47,918 nucleotides of DNA from Anaerolineales bacterium (GTDB taxonomy: Bacteria; Chloroflexota; Anaerolineae; Anaerolineales; UBA11579), in NCBI GenBank assembly GCA_026129335.1, contig JAHCIH010000014.1, forward strand, positions 1-47,918, read 5' to 3'. The position numbers and the translations under genes were made by a program. Positions 18,591 through 26,587 of the stretch are shown in pieces (within the stretch, counting starts at the first letter, position 1; each line of letters starts with the position of its first letter). A model generated the notes under the pieces. That model was not told the origin of the DNA and made no database searches. It saw nothing but the letters and a program-made list of their open reading frames with translations.

Positions 18591-19441
18591 TCCCGGAGGC
18601 CGTGCAAGAGTGGCTGAAGGCAGCCGGCCACGGTGAAGTGCAAAGCAGCCGCCCGGTGAGCGGCGGCTGCATCAACAACGGCATCCGCCTGCTCAGCGAA
18701 AGCGGCGCAGGCTTCTTTCTCAAGACCAACTCCGCCGCTCCCGAAGGCATGTTCGCCCGCGAGGCGGAAGGCCTCGCCGCCCTGCGTGCTGCGCCTACCG
18801 GGCTGCGCATCCCACGGGCCTACCTGTGGAGCGGCGACTTCCTGCTGCTGGAGGACCTGGCTCCCGCAGAGCGGGCAGCGGACTATTGGCCCCAGTTGGG
18901 CCGCGGGCTGGCTGCGCTGCACAGCCTGCAGAGCAGCCGTTTCGGCTTCGACAGCGACAACTACCTGGGCAGCACGCTGCAGCCCAACCCCTGGACGGAT
19001 GACGGCTACGAGTTCCTCGCCCGGCAGCGCCTGCTCTACCAGGCGCGCCTGGCCCGCGATGGCGGGCGGCTGGATGCCGCCGACATCATGGCCATCGAGC
19101 GCCTGGCGGGCAGGCTGCCCGAACTGCTGCCCGCCCAGCCCGCCGTCCTGATCCATGGCGACTTGTGGGCCGGCAACGCGATTAGCGACGCAGCGGGCGG
19201 CCCAGCGCTGATTGACCCGGCGGCCCATTACGGCTGGGCCGAAGCCGAGCTGGGCATGACCGCCCTCTTCGGTGGCTTCGCCCCCGAGTTCTATGCGGCT
19301 TACGAAGAAGCTACGCCCCTGCAGCCCGACTGGCGCGAGCGCCTGCCCATCTATAACCTCTACCATCTGCTCAACCACCTCAACCTGTTCGGCGCGGGCT
19401 ATCTGGGCCAGGTGCAGGCCGTTCTATCCAGGTTTGCTTAA
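18587..19441 (+). CDS. Fructosamine/ribulosamine-3-kinase family protein
   Basis: A 284-residue FN3K-family kinase, which phosphorylates the ketoamine of glycated lysines so that the adduct falls off. Visible are VSGGCINNGIRL at the nucleotide loop, FFLKTN with the ATP-binding lysine, the catalytic HGDLWAGN (residues 190-197, D192) and the metal-binding ALIDPA (D210), then YGWAEAELGMTALFGGF. The start is GTG 18587, overlapping the phosphatase stop codon (GTGA); it gives the family's usual length. Translational coupling with the phosphatase argues that the two act on the same substrates. A half-copy of the intergenic repeat begins at its stop codon. Confidence 0.88.
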   Translation: MIPEAVQEWLKAAGHGEVQSSRPVSGGCINNGIRLLSESGAGFFLKTNSAAPEGMFAREAEGLAALRAAPTGLRIPRAYLWSGDFLLLEDLAPAERAADYWPQLGRGLAALHSLQSSRFGFDSDNYLGSTLQPNPWTDDGYEFLARQRLLYQARLARDGGRLDAADIMAIERLAGRLPELLPAQPAVLIHGDLWAGNAISDAAGGPALIDPAAHYGWAEAELGMTALFGGFAPEFYAAYEEATPLQPDWRERLPIYNLYHLLNHLNLFGAGYLGQVQAVLSRFA

Positions 19442-19459
19442 CCACAAGGCACGAAGACC
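19441..19459. repeat. Half-copy of the 18007-18065 repeat
   Basis: ACCACAAGGCACGAAGACC closely matches the left arm of the full element at 18007; the right arm is missing. Together the two copies bracket the phosphatase/kinase pair. Confidence 0.6.
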
Positions 19460-19494
19460 CTGATGATTATCTGCTGGTATCATCAAATCCCTGT

Positions 19495-20667
19495 ATGGAT
19501 TCCATCACCATTGAGCGGATCAAACTAAAAGACCTGCCGGCGCTGGCCGAACGCCTGGTGCACTCCGCTGCGCCGGGTGACTTCATCCCCATTACGATCC
19601 ACCGCGCCCAGGCGCATGCCCACAACCCACACGCCAGGCCGAACGATGTGGCACTGCTGCTCGCCAAAGCGGGCGAGGCCGCGGTGGGCTACTTCGGCCT
19701 GATGCCGGTTACTCTGCAGGTGGATGGCAAGCGGCACATCGTGCATTGGCTCACCACCTGGGGCGTGGCCCCTGGCTACCTGGGCCGCGGCCTGGGCTCG
19801 GCGCTGATGGAAGCCGCCCTGGCTCTGGACGTGGACCTGGCGATTGTGGGCAGCCTGCCCGCCCGCCGCGTCTCGGCCAAACACGGCTTCGTGGAGGCCG
19901 AGCCGCTGGACTACGCTCAGATAGACCTGGGCGCCTGGGCGGCCTACAACCCGCTCACCCTGGCGCTGCGCCTACTGCGCAAGCTGCTTTCGCTGTTGGG
20001 GGTGCGCTGGTCGCTGGAGAAAATCGAGCCATCCATCAACCGCTTTTTTGAAACCCTGCTCGGTCCGCTGTGGCGCCGGCTGTGCCTGGCGGCGCTGTTC
20101 CGCCGGCTGCCGCCCGCGGCTGCCGCGGCGCGCATGGCGCCGCTGGCGCAGGTGGGCGAATTCCCTGTGCCGGCAGAGCACACCGGCTTCGTGCGCCAGG
20201 CTGGCGTGGTCAACTGGATGCTGGCCCACCCCTGGGTACTGCCCAAAGGGCAGTCCACCAGCGAGAAGCTCAATTACGGCTTTACCGATAGCCGGCCGGA
20301 GTTCGCCTGCCATGCCTGGAGCGTAGCCGGCCCGCAGGGGGAGGACTGGGGCTTCGTTTGCCTGCAAAGCTCGCGCATCCGCGACCGCCGCGTGCTCAAG
20401 GTGCTGGACCACCACTTCCCGCCCGGCGCGCCGGCGGGCCTGCTGGCCGCGCTGGCGCTGCAGCAAGCCCGCCGGCTGCGCGTCGAGGTGGTCGAGGGGC
20501 CGGCTGAGCTGGCTGCCCCTCTGGCGGGCGGCTGGCTGGGGTCGCTGCTGCTGCGCCGCAAACAGCGCACGCTGCAGCTGCACCCGCGCGGCGCGGACAG
20601 CCCGCTGGCCCGCGCTCTGCCGCGTCTGCACCAAACTTATCCCGATGGAGATACGGCATTCACATGA
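19495..20667 (+). CDS. GNAT-family N-acetyltransferase
   Basis: A 390-residue protein. Residues 1-150 are a GNAT acetyl-CoA-dependent acyltransferase: ITIERIKLKDLPALAERL, then WLTTWGVAPGYLGRGLGSALMEAAL, whose GYLGRGLGSALM is the acetyl-CoA loop. The remaining 240 residues are an unassigned extension with a basic hydrophobic part (LRLLRKLLSLLG) and WSVAGPQGEDWGFVCLQ, which may form a second degenerate GNAT-like domain. ATG 19495 has no Shine-Dalgarno; TGG-TATCAT (19475-19483) is a possible extended -10. It overlaps the polysaccharide deacetylase gene by 4 nt, so it may acetylate the same polymer or its precursor. Confidence 0.78.
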   Translation: MDSITIERIKLKDLPALAERLVHSAAPGDFIPITIHRAQAHAHNPHARPNDVALLLAKAGEAAVGYFGLMPVTLQVDGKRHIVHWLTTWGVAPGYLGRGLGSALMEAALALDVDLAIVGSLPARRVSAKHGFVEAEPLDYAQIDLGAWAAYNPLTLALRLLRKLLSLLGVRWSLEKIEPSINRFFETLLGPLWRRLCLAALFRRLPPAAAAARMAPLAQVGEFPVPAEHTGFVRQAGVVNWMLAHPWVLPKGQSTSEKLNYGFTDSRPEFACHAWSVAGPQGEDWGFVCLQSSRIRDRRVLKVLDHHFPPGAPAGLLAALALQQARRLRVEVVEGPAELAAPLAGGWLGSLLLRRKQRTLQLHPRGADSPLARALPRLHQTYPDGDTAFT

Positions 20668-21743
20668 GAAGCATCAAACGCGCCGTGGGCAGGCTGGCCA
20701 AAGCCGTACGCATGAGCACCCCGCTGGCGGCCTATCCTTACCTGGTGCGCCGGGATGTCGTCGGCATCTTCTATCACGCCGTGTCCGATGAACGGTTGGC
20801 GCACATCCAGCACCTCTATCCGCCGGAGCGGGTGGGGCGCTTCGAGGCGGCGCTGCGCTACATCAAAAAGCATTACCATCCGGTGAGCGACGCCGAGCTG
20901 GAGGCGCATCGCCTGCAGGGCCGCCCGCTGCCGCGGCGGGCGCTGCATCTTTCGTTCGATGACGGTTTCGCCGAGTGCTTCACCGTCGCCCGACCGCTGC
21001 TGCTGCAATACGGCATCCCCTGCACGTTCTACATCACCACGGACTGGATAGACAACCAGCGCATGTTCCAGCGCAACAAAGCCTCGCTGTGCATCGAAGC
21101 CATTGGGCAGCTGGCTCCGGATGCAGTGAAGATGGTGTTGACCAGCCTGAACAACGCGCTGGAAACCCGCCTGACCAGCGCGGCTGATTTCAAGCGTTGG
21201 ATTTTGGGCCTGGCGCCGGAAGATGAGCCGGTGGTGGATATGGCTGCCCGCATGCTGGGCATCGATGTGAACGAATACCTGCGTGAGCGCCAGCCTTACA
21301 TGACCCGGCAGCAGATTGAGCAGCTGCAGCGTGACGGCTTCACCATCGGGGCGCACACCCGCAAGCACACCAAGCTGGCCCTGCTGCCGCCGGGCGAAGC
21401 GGAGGCCGAGCTGGTCGAGTCGGCTCGCATCGTCCAGGGGATCACCGGCACAGAGCGCGTCTCGTTCTCCTTCCCTTATTCCGCCACAGGCCTGGAGCGG
21501 AGTTGGCTGGCGGACCTGCGCCGGCGGCATCCTTTCCTGGGCTTGTTCTACGACACTCGAGATTTGCTGGAAGACGAGCCGTTCATCGTCAACCGCGTTT
21601 GGGCCGAGAAGGCCGAGCACCGCGGGGCGGGCCGTGAGACCAACCTGCCTGCCTTGCTGCACGCCGCCTACCGCGCCGAGGCGTACCGCGCCATGCACGG
21701 CTGGCTGGGGCAGCCGCAGCAGGCGGTCGAGGAGCCCGGTTAG
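20664..21743 (+). CDS. Polysaccharide deacetylase family protein (NodB homology)
   Basis: A 359-residue carbohydrate esterase 4-type protein that removes acetyl groups from sugar polymers. The NodB motifs are present: LHLSFDDG (residues 94-101, catalytic base and metal Asp), GAHTRKHTKL (H231 and H235, metal ligands), and FSFPYSATG. An insertion of about 90 residues separates motif 1 from motif 2, as in capsule-associated members. There is no signal peptide and no clear membrane anchor, so it may act in the cytoplasm or leave by another route. ATG 20664 is in the ATGA overlap with the GNAT stop. No terminator follows before the lipoprotein gene at 21770. Confidence 0.87.
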   Translation: MRSIKRAVGRLAKAVRMSTPLAAYPYLVRRDVVGIFYHAVSDERLAHIQHLYPPERVGRFEAALRYIKKHYHPVSDAELEAHRLQGRPLPRRALHLSFDDGFAECFTVARPLLLQYGIPCTFYITTDWIDNQRMFQRNKASLCIEAIGQLAPDAVKMVLTSLNNALETRLTSAADFKRWILGLAPEDEPVVDMAARMLGIDVNEYLRERQPYMTRQQIEQLQRDGFTIGAHTRKHTKLALLPPGEAEAELVESARIVQGITGTERVSFSFPYSATGLERSWLADLRRRHPFLGLFYDTRDLLEDEPFIVNRVWAEKAEHRGAGRETNLPALLHAAYRAEAYRAMHGWLGQPQQAVEEPG

Positions 21744-21756
21744 CCCTTGCAATCGG

Positions 21757-21762
21757 TATAAT
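21757..21762 (+). promoter_or_regulatory. -10 box of a probable leaderless promoter
   Basis: A consensus TATAAT ends 7 bp before the ATG at 21770 and no Shine-Dalgarno lies between, so the transcript probably begins at the start codon. No good -35 is seen. Confidence 0.6.
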
Positions 21763-21769
21763 TTTTCGC

Positions 21770-22726
21770 ATGAAACCTATCTTGTGGATTGGCGGTCTGG
21801 CCCTGCTGCTGGCCGCCTGCGCCGCTCAGGGCCAGAGCAATCGCTGCGACCAGGCCCGCTTCATTGAACACGTCATCCTGGACGTGCCCGTGCAAGAGGG
21901 CACACTGGTAATGCCGGGCACCCACTTCACCAAGACCTGGCGGCTGCAAAACAGCAGTCCCTGCGATTGGAATGATGGCTACGTGCTGGCGCACACTGCC
22001 GGCGAGGACTTCGCAGGCCAAGCCGAAGTCATGCTGCCGGCGCTGGCCGCCGGCGAGACGGCCGACATCTCGCTGCGCCTCACCGCACCGGATGCCGCCG
22101 GCTCGTACGAGGGCGAGTGGATGCTGCGCAGCCCGACCGGCGCGCTGTTCGGCGTCGGCCCTGAGGGCGGGAACCCGCTGCGGGCCTCGCTGCGCGTGGC
22201 CGAGCTGCCGGGCAGGGTGGTCTATGATTTCCTGCAGGTCATCTGCCTCACCCGCTGGGACAGCGGGCGAGCCACCTTCCTGCCCTGCGAGGGCGAGGAC
22301 AGTGAGCTGGGCATCGTGGAGGGTTATGTGCGGGTGAATACGGATGCGGCCCTGGAAGGCAGCACGCGCAGCAACCCGCCCGTGCTTGAGATGAAGCCCA
22401 ACAACCAGGATGGCTGGATTGCCGGCTATTTCCCGCCCATCACCCTCGCCGCCGGCGACCGCTTTGCGGCGACGGTGGGCTGTTTGGACGGCAACCCTGA
22501 GTGCCGGCTGCTCTTTATTTTGGAAGTGGAGCTGGTCAATGGGAGCCGTATCCGCCTGCTGGAGTGGGCCGAGGAGTTCGACGATGTCAGCCACGAGGTT
22601 GTGGTCGATTTGTCCGAACTGGCTGGCGAGGAGGTCAGGCTCATTCTGATGCTCGAAGAGAACGACGGCCGTTCGCTGCAGGCGAGAGGCTTTTGGCTCA
22701 ACCCTCGGGTTGAAAGGACGCCTTAG
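21770..22726 (+). CDS. Lipoprotein with NBR1-type Ig-like domain
   Basis: A 318-residue lipoprotein. The N-terminus is a lipoprotein signal, LALLLAAC with the lipidated Cys at 17. Residues about 30-140 match the Ig-like domain of NBR1 found in many Chloroflexota lipoproteins: VPVQEGTLVMPGTHFTKTWRLQNSSPCDW, LPALAAGETADISLRLTAPDAAGSYEGEWMLRSPTGALFG. The C-terminal 170 residues are beta-rich and unassigned, with Cys pairs (VICLTRW...FLPCEGED, VGCLDGNPECRLL). It is likely exposed on the outer face of the membrane; the binding partner is unknown. Promoter and terminator enclose it as a single-gene unit. Confidence 0.85.
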   Translation: MKPILWIGGLALLLAACAAQGQSNRCDQARFIEHVILDVPVQEGTLVMPGTHFTKTWRLQNSSPCDWNDGYVLAHTAGEDFAGQAEVMLPALAAGETADISLRLTAPDAAGSYEGEWMLRSPTGALFGVGPEGGNPLRASLRVAELPGRVVYDFLQVICLTRWDSGRATFLPCEGEDSELGIVEGYVRVNTDAALEGSTRSNPPVLEMKPNNQDGWIAGYFPPITLAAGDRFAATVGCLDGNPECRLLFILEVELVNGSRIRLLEWAEEFDDVSHEVVVDLSELAGEEVRLILMLEENDGRSLQARGFWLNPRVERTP

Positions 22727-22729
22727 CTG

Positions 22730-22757
22730 AAAGTCCGCCGTCGAGGCGGACTTTTTT
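22730..22757 (+). terminator. Terminator before the dcw cluster
   Basis: AAAGTCCGCC (22730-22739) pairs with GGCGGACTTT (22745-22754) around GTCGA, followed by TTT. It isolates the lipoprotein gene from the division cluster promoter. Confidence 0.92.
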
Positions 22758-22784
22758 GTTAATCAGCCAATTCCCCAAAAACGC

Positions 22785-22813
22785 TTGCACGAAAAGGCGT
22801 TATCCCGTATACT
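22785..22813 (+). promoter_or_regulatory. Promoter of the dcw (division and cell wall) cluster
   Basis: TTGCAC (22785-22790) and TATACT (22808-22813) are separated by exactly 17 bp. The predicted start is near 22820, immediately before the MraZ-type repeats, leaving a leader of about 78 nt before mraZ. Confidence 0.78.
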
Positions 22814-22822
22814 GACAGCGTT

Positions 22823-22847
22823 GTGGCACAAAGTGGCACAAAGTGGA
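22823..22847 (+). promoter_or_regulatory. Probable MraZ-binding box: three 10-bp-spaced direct repeats
   Basis: GTGGCACAAA occurs twice in tandem (22823-22832, 22833-22842) and GTGGAG begins a third unit at 22843. Read as AAAGTGG-N3 units with the first half-degenerate (GTTGTGG), the repeats match the form and one-helical-turn period of known MraZ operators (TGGG-N in Enterobacteria, AAAGTG in Mollicutes). They sit just after the -10 and before mraZ. Confidence 0.75.
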
Positions 22848-22848
22848 G

Positions 22849-22868
22849 CGCCGGTCCGTTGACCGGCG
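22849..22868 (+). other. Hairpin in the mraZ leader
   Basis: CGCCGGTC (22849-22856) and GACCGGCG (22861-22868) pair perfectly around a CGTT loop, 29 nt before the mraZ start codon. There is no T-run, so it is not a simple terminator; it may protect the leader or modulate expression. Confidence 0.55.
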
Positions 22869-22897
22869 TTCCTGCCATTAACCACAAGGTAGAACTT

Positions 22898-23344
22898 ATG
22901 TTCACGGGAGAACACCACCACACGCTGGACGCCAAGGGTCGCCTGACCATCCCGGCGCGCTACCGCGAGCTGCTCGACGAGGGCGGCTTCATCGGCTTGG
23001 GTTTCGATTCCAACGTGCTGGCGGTGATGCCCAGGAAGTTCTACGAAGAGATGAGCAGCCAGATCAAGCGACAGAGCATCACCAATCCGAACATGCGCCA
23101 GTTTTCCCGCTTCTGGCACTCGCAGACTGAAAAGATCGTGCTGGACAAGAGCGGGCGCATTATGGTGCCGCAGCTGTTGCGCACCAAACGCGGATTGGAT
23201 GGCGATGTGGTCATCGTGGGCACCGGCGAATATTTCGAGCTGTGGCCGCCTGCGGAGTGGGATGCGGAAATGAACCGCATGCTGCAGGCCGCTCCCGATG
23301 CGTACGCGGAGCTCGACATGAGCGCTCCGGATGCGTCAGGTTGA
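22898..23344 (+). CDS. mraZ: Transcriptional regulator MraZ
   Basis: A 148-residue MraZ, an AbrB-fold DNA-binding protein that forms rings and controls the dcw operon it leads. Both DxxxR signature copies are present: LDAKGRLTIPARYR (D11, R15) and LDKSGRIMVPQLLR, one per swapped-hairpin half. ATG 22898 is preceded by AAGG at 22886-22889; an upstream in-frame extension crosses the repeats and hairpin and is not conserved. Direct repeats at 22823-22847 are its likely binding site, giving autoregulation. The stop overlaps the rsmH start by 1 nt. Confidence 0.96.
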   Translation: MFTGEHHHTLDAKGRLTIPARYRELLDEGGFIGLGFDSNVLAVMPRKFYEEMSSQIKRQSITNPNMRQFSRFWHSQTEKIVLDKSGRIMVPQLLRTKRGLDGDVVIVGTGEYFELWPPAEWDAEMNRMLQAAPDAYAELDMSAPDASG

Positions 23345-24273
23345 TGAGCGAACCGACTGAGTTCACTCACCAACCCGTACTTTACCAAGAGGTTTTGGCA
23401 GCCCTGCAGCCCCGCGATGGCGGGCGCTATGTGGACGGCACGCTGGGCCTGGGCGGGCACGCCGCCGGCGTTTTGGCGGCCAGCGCACCCGACGGCCGCC
23501 TGCTCGGCCTGGATGTGGACCCGCAGGCCCTGGCCCTGGCGTCCGGCCACCTGGCTGGGTTCGGCGGGCGGGCCGTGCTGCGGCACGGCTCCTATGCCGA
23601 ACTCGCCCGGCAGCTGAGTGAGCTCGGCTGGGGTCGGGTGGACGGCATTTTGCTCGACCTGGGCGCCTCTTCGCTGCAGTTCGACGATGCCGGCCGCGGC
23701 TTCTCCTTCCAGCAGCCCGGCCCGTTGGACATGCGCTTCGACCCGGGCGGCCCGCTGACCGCCGCCGACATCGTCAACGATTGGGCGGAGGAAGACCTGG
23801 CCGACCTGCTCTACCGCTACGGCGAAGAGCGCCAATCCCGCAAGCTGGCCCGGGCGATCGTGGCGGCCCGGCCGCTGGAGACCACCGGCCAACTGGCCGC
23901 GGTCATCGCTGCGGTGCTGGGCCGGCGAGGCGGCATCCACCCGGCCACGCGCAGTTTCCAGGCCCTGCGCATTGCGGTGAACAACGAATTGGAGCGGCTG
24001 GCGGATGCCCTGCCTCAGGCGGTTACCGCGCTGAACCCGGGCGGCAGGCTGGCGGTGATTTCCTTCCACTCGCTGGAGGACCGCATCGTCAAGCAGTTCC
24101 TGCGCCGCGAAAGCCGGGACTGCATTTGCCCGCCGGGGCAGCTGCAGTGCACCTGCGGGCACCGCGCCAGCCTAACAGAAGTCACCCGCAAGCCCATTCG
24201 TCCGGGCGAACGGGAAACAGCAGCCAACCCGCGAGCGCGCAGCGCCCGGCTGCGGGTGGCGGAGAAATTGTAG
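23344..24273 (+). CDS. rsmH: 16S rRNA (cytosine(1402)-N(4))-methyltransferase
   Basis: A 309-residue SAM-dependent methyltransferase (MraW) that modifies C1402 in the ribosomal P site. The SAM motif YVDGTLGLGGHA (near residues 29-40), LGLDVDPQAL, the substrate segment LLDLGASSLQFDDAGRGFSFQQPGPLDMRFD and the C-terminal ISFHSLEDRIVKQF are all canonical, with CICPPGQLQCTCGH and the KPIRP ending. ATG 23344 overlaps the mraZ stop (TGATG). It is the usual second gene of the cluster. Confidence 0.97.
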   Translation: MSEPTEFTHQPVLYQEVLAALQPRDGGRYVDGTLGLGGHAAGVLAASAPDGRLLGLDVDPQALALASGHLAGFGGRAVLRHGSYAELARQLSELGWGRVDGILLDLGASSLQFDDAGRGFSFQQPGPLDMRFDPGGPLTAADIVNDWAEEDLADLLYRYGEERQSRKLARAIVAARPLETTGQLAAVIAAVLGRRGGIHPATRSFQALRIAVNNELERLADALPQAVTALNPGGRLAVISFHSLEDRIVKQFLRRESRDCICPPGQLQCTCGHRASLTEVTRKPIRPGERETAANPRARSARLRVAEKL

Positions 24274-24344
24274 TTCGGAGAGAGCAAAACTCACCCCGGG
24301 TCTGGCATAGGCCATGCACCCCAAAGTGGTGAGGAGAACAAAAA

Positions 24345-24812
24345 ATGCTGAAACGTTCCAGGCAATTCATCCAGGCTTACCGGCAGGCTCCCTGGCGTCG
24401 CCAGATGCAGATGATCGGTTACGTCGCCGCGGCGCTGGTCGCAGTGGGCCTGGTCAGCGCGCTCTATCTGAACATCACCGGCCGGGCGGCCACCGCAGGG
24501 CGCCTGGTGTTGCGCTCCCAGCGCCAGATCGCCGATGTGGAGCAACGCATCGAAGACCTCAAGACCCAGTTGGCTTTTATCAGCTCTACTGAGGTGATGC
24601 AGCAGCGCGCCGCTGAGCTGGGCTTTCGCCCGGTTTCGCCCCATGCGATCACCTACTTGCCCGTGCCGGAATATCAGGGCCGCCCGGACGGCGTGCAGCT
24701 GGCCCCGCGAGCGGGCAGCCGCTTTGGCGGCGCCGTGCGCCTGCCGGATACCTACACCGAATCGCTCTTCGACTGGTTCAGCAGCCTGTTCGCTGACCTA
24801 GGAGGCTTTTAG
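24345..24812 (+). CDS. ftsL: FtsL/DivIC-like septum protein
   Basis: A 155-residue bitopic protein in the ftsL position. It has a basic cytoplasmic N-terminus (KRSRQFIQAYRQAPWRRQ), one membrane segment at about 23-43 (MIGYVAAALVAVGLVSALYLN), and a heptad-rich coiled coil at about 50-92 (LRSQRQIADVEQRIEDLKTQLAFISSTEVMQQRAAELGF). Sequence identity to named FtsL proteins is always low, so the name rests on architecture and position. ATG 24345 has GAGGAG upstream. The 71-nt gap to rsmH contains one AAAGTGG (24323-24329), perhaps fortuitous. ftsI begins 2 nt after its stop. Confidence 0.85.
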   Translation: MLKRSRQFIQAYRQAPWRRQMQMIGYVAAALVAVGLVSALYLNITGRAATAGRLVLRSQRQIADVEQRIEDLKTQLAFISSTEVMQQRAAELGFRPVSPHAITYLPVPEYQGRPDGVQLAPRAGSRFGGAVRLPDTYTESLFDWFSSLFADLGGF

Positions 24813-24814
24813 CC

Positions 24815-26587
24815 ATGCCCCGCGAGCACTCCTGGCGCTACTTCTTCAGCGCCGCCGTATTTGCACTGGTCGGCATGCTGATCTTCTGGCGGGCCTATTC
24901 ATTGCAGACCGGCGCGCAGGCCGAGGCCTTCCTCGACCAGAGCGAGTTCTTCAGTCGCCTGCGCAAAACCATTTATCCCCCGCGAGGTGAAATTTATGAC
25001 CGCAATGGTAATTTACTGGCTGGGAATCGCACAGTATATGAAGTTGGAGTTCATCTCCCTTCGCTCCGTGGTGATGCGCCGAAAGCGATAGCCCTGGCGC
25101 TCAGCGGCATGGTCGGTGCGGACTACAACCGCGTGCTGGACCTGATCGAGTACGGGCAGCAGCAAGGCCTGGTCTACGTGGTGCTGAGCAACTACGTACT
25201 GCCCGAAAAGGTCAACCTGCTGCGCAGCTACAACGCCGACCTGCCGCCGGCCGAGGGCCTGAGCTGCTCCAACGACCCGGCCCTGATCGCCCTGGAGTGT
25301 CGCGCCCACCTGGCGCGCAGCTACCCGGAGCGCGACCTGGCTTCCAACATCCTCGGCTTTGTCAATCACGACAATTTTGGCAACTTCGGCGTGGAGCAGC
25401 AATACCAGGACTTGCTGGCCGGCGTGCCCGAGAACATTTGGACGCCAACCGACCCCAACCAGGCGCAGGCCCTGCCCACTATCCCCGGCGGGGCCAGCCT
25501 GGTGCTGACCATTGACCGCGAGATCCAGGCCATGGTGGAAGACGTGCTCGACGAGCACCTGCTGATCAGCGGTGCCGACTCGGCTACTGCGATCGTGATG
25601 GACCCGCGCAACGGCGAGATCCTGGCGATGACTTCCACCCCGCGGCTGGATTTGAACAACTACCAGACCTACACCGAGATCTTCGACAGCAATCGCCCCT
25701 TCAACCGCGCGGTGGGCGAAGTGTATGAGCCCGGCTCGATCTTCAAAGTGATCACCATCGCCGCCGCGTTCGACATGGGCAAAGTGACTCCCGAAACCGA
25801 ATACACCGACCTTGGCGTCTTTTCCCATGGCGGCATCACCGTGCGCAATTGGAACAATGCCGCCTGGGGCGAGCAAACCATCCTGGGCTGCATGCAGCAC
25901 TCGCTGAACGTTTGCCTGGCGGATGTCGCCGTGAACGACGTGGGGCCGGAGAAGTTCTACGAATACGTGCAGGCATTTGGCTTCGGTCGCCCGACTGGGG
26001 TGGATATGGCCAATGAACAGTATGGCTGGCTGCGCCTGCCCAGCCATTCCAACTGGTACCCCGCCGACCTGGTGACCAACTCCTTTGGACAGGGCCTGTC
26101 GATCACGCCCATGCAAATGGTCATGTCGGTTTCGGCCTTTATCAACGAGGGCAAGATGGTCATCCCGCATATCGTCAAAGCGGTGGTGCAGGATGGCTCG
26201 CAGTACAGCCTGTCCCCGCAGTACGCCGGCGCGCCCATCTCCGCCGAGACGGCACGCACCATGACACAGCTGCTGGCCGACTCGCTGGAATTCGAATCCT
26301 CACGCGCCCTGGTGACCGGCTACCGCCTGGCGGGCAAGACCGGCACGGCGCAAATCCCTACGCCCAACGGCACCTACGACCCCAACCAGACCAACACCTC
26401 CTTTATCGGTTGGGGTCCCGTGGATGACCCGCGCTTCATCGTCTTCGTCTGGCTGGAGCGGCCCGAAACCTCGATTTGGGCTTCGGAAGTGGCCGCCCCG
26501 GTCTTTGCCGACATCGTTGAGCGCCTGGTGGTGCTGATGAACATCCCGCCGGACGCCCAGCGCCTGGCCGCACGAGGGGCGGAGTAA
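24815..26587 (+). CDS. ftsI: Division-specific transpeptidase (class B PBP, FtsI/PBP3)
   Basis: A 590-residue class B penicillin-binding protein that cross-links septal peptidoglycan with FtsW. It has a membrane anchor at residues 8-28, the PBP-dimer domain signature KTIYPPRGEIYDRNGN (51-66), and a transpeptidase domain with all three catalytic motifs: SIFK (308-311), SLN (363-365) and KTG (508-510). No PASTA repeats are present. AGGAGG overlaps the ftsL stop before ATG 24815. It is followed directly by murF rather than murE. Confidence 0.96.
   Translation: MPREHSWRYFFSAAVFALVGMLIFWRAYSLQTGAQAEAFLDQSEFFSRLRKTIYPPRGEIYDRNGNLLAGNRTVYEVGVHLPSLRGDAPKAIALALSGMVGADYNRVLDLIEYGQQQGLVYVVLSNYVLPEKVNLLRSYNADLPPAEGLSCSNDPALIALECRAHLARSYPERDLASNILGFVNHDNFGNFGVEQQYQDLLAGVPENIWTPTDPNQAQALPTIPGGASLVLTIDREIQAMVEDVLDEHLLISGADSATAIVMDPRNGEILAMTSTPRLDLNNYQTYTEIFDSNRPFNRAVGEVYEPGSIFKVITIAAAFDMGKVTPETEYTDLGVFSHGGITVRNWNNAAWGEQTILGCMQHSLNVCLADVAVNDVGPEKFYEYVQAFGFGRPTGVDMANEQYGWLRLPSHSNWYPADLVTNSFGQGLSITPMQMVMSVSAFINEGKMVIPHIVKAVVQDGSQYSLSPQYAGAPISAETARTMTQLLADSLEFESSRALVTGYRLAGKTGTAQIPTPNGTYDPNQTNTSFIGWGPVDDPRFIVFVWLERPETSIWASEVAAPVFADIVERLVVLMNIPPDAQRLAARGAE

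Noticed and set aside
22849..22868. Attenuator terminator in the mraZ leader
   Set aside because: The 8-bp hairpin is not followed by a T-run, so intrinsic termination is unlikely; kept only as a leader structure.
24323..24329. A further MraZ site (AAAGTGG) before ftsL
   Set aside because: A single 7-mer without the 10-bp-spaced partner is expected by chance in a window this size.
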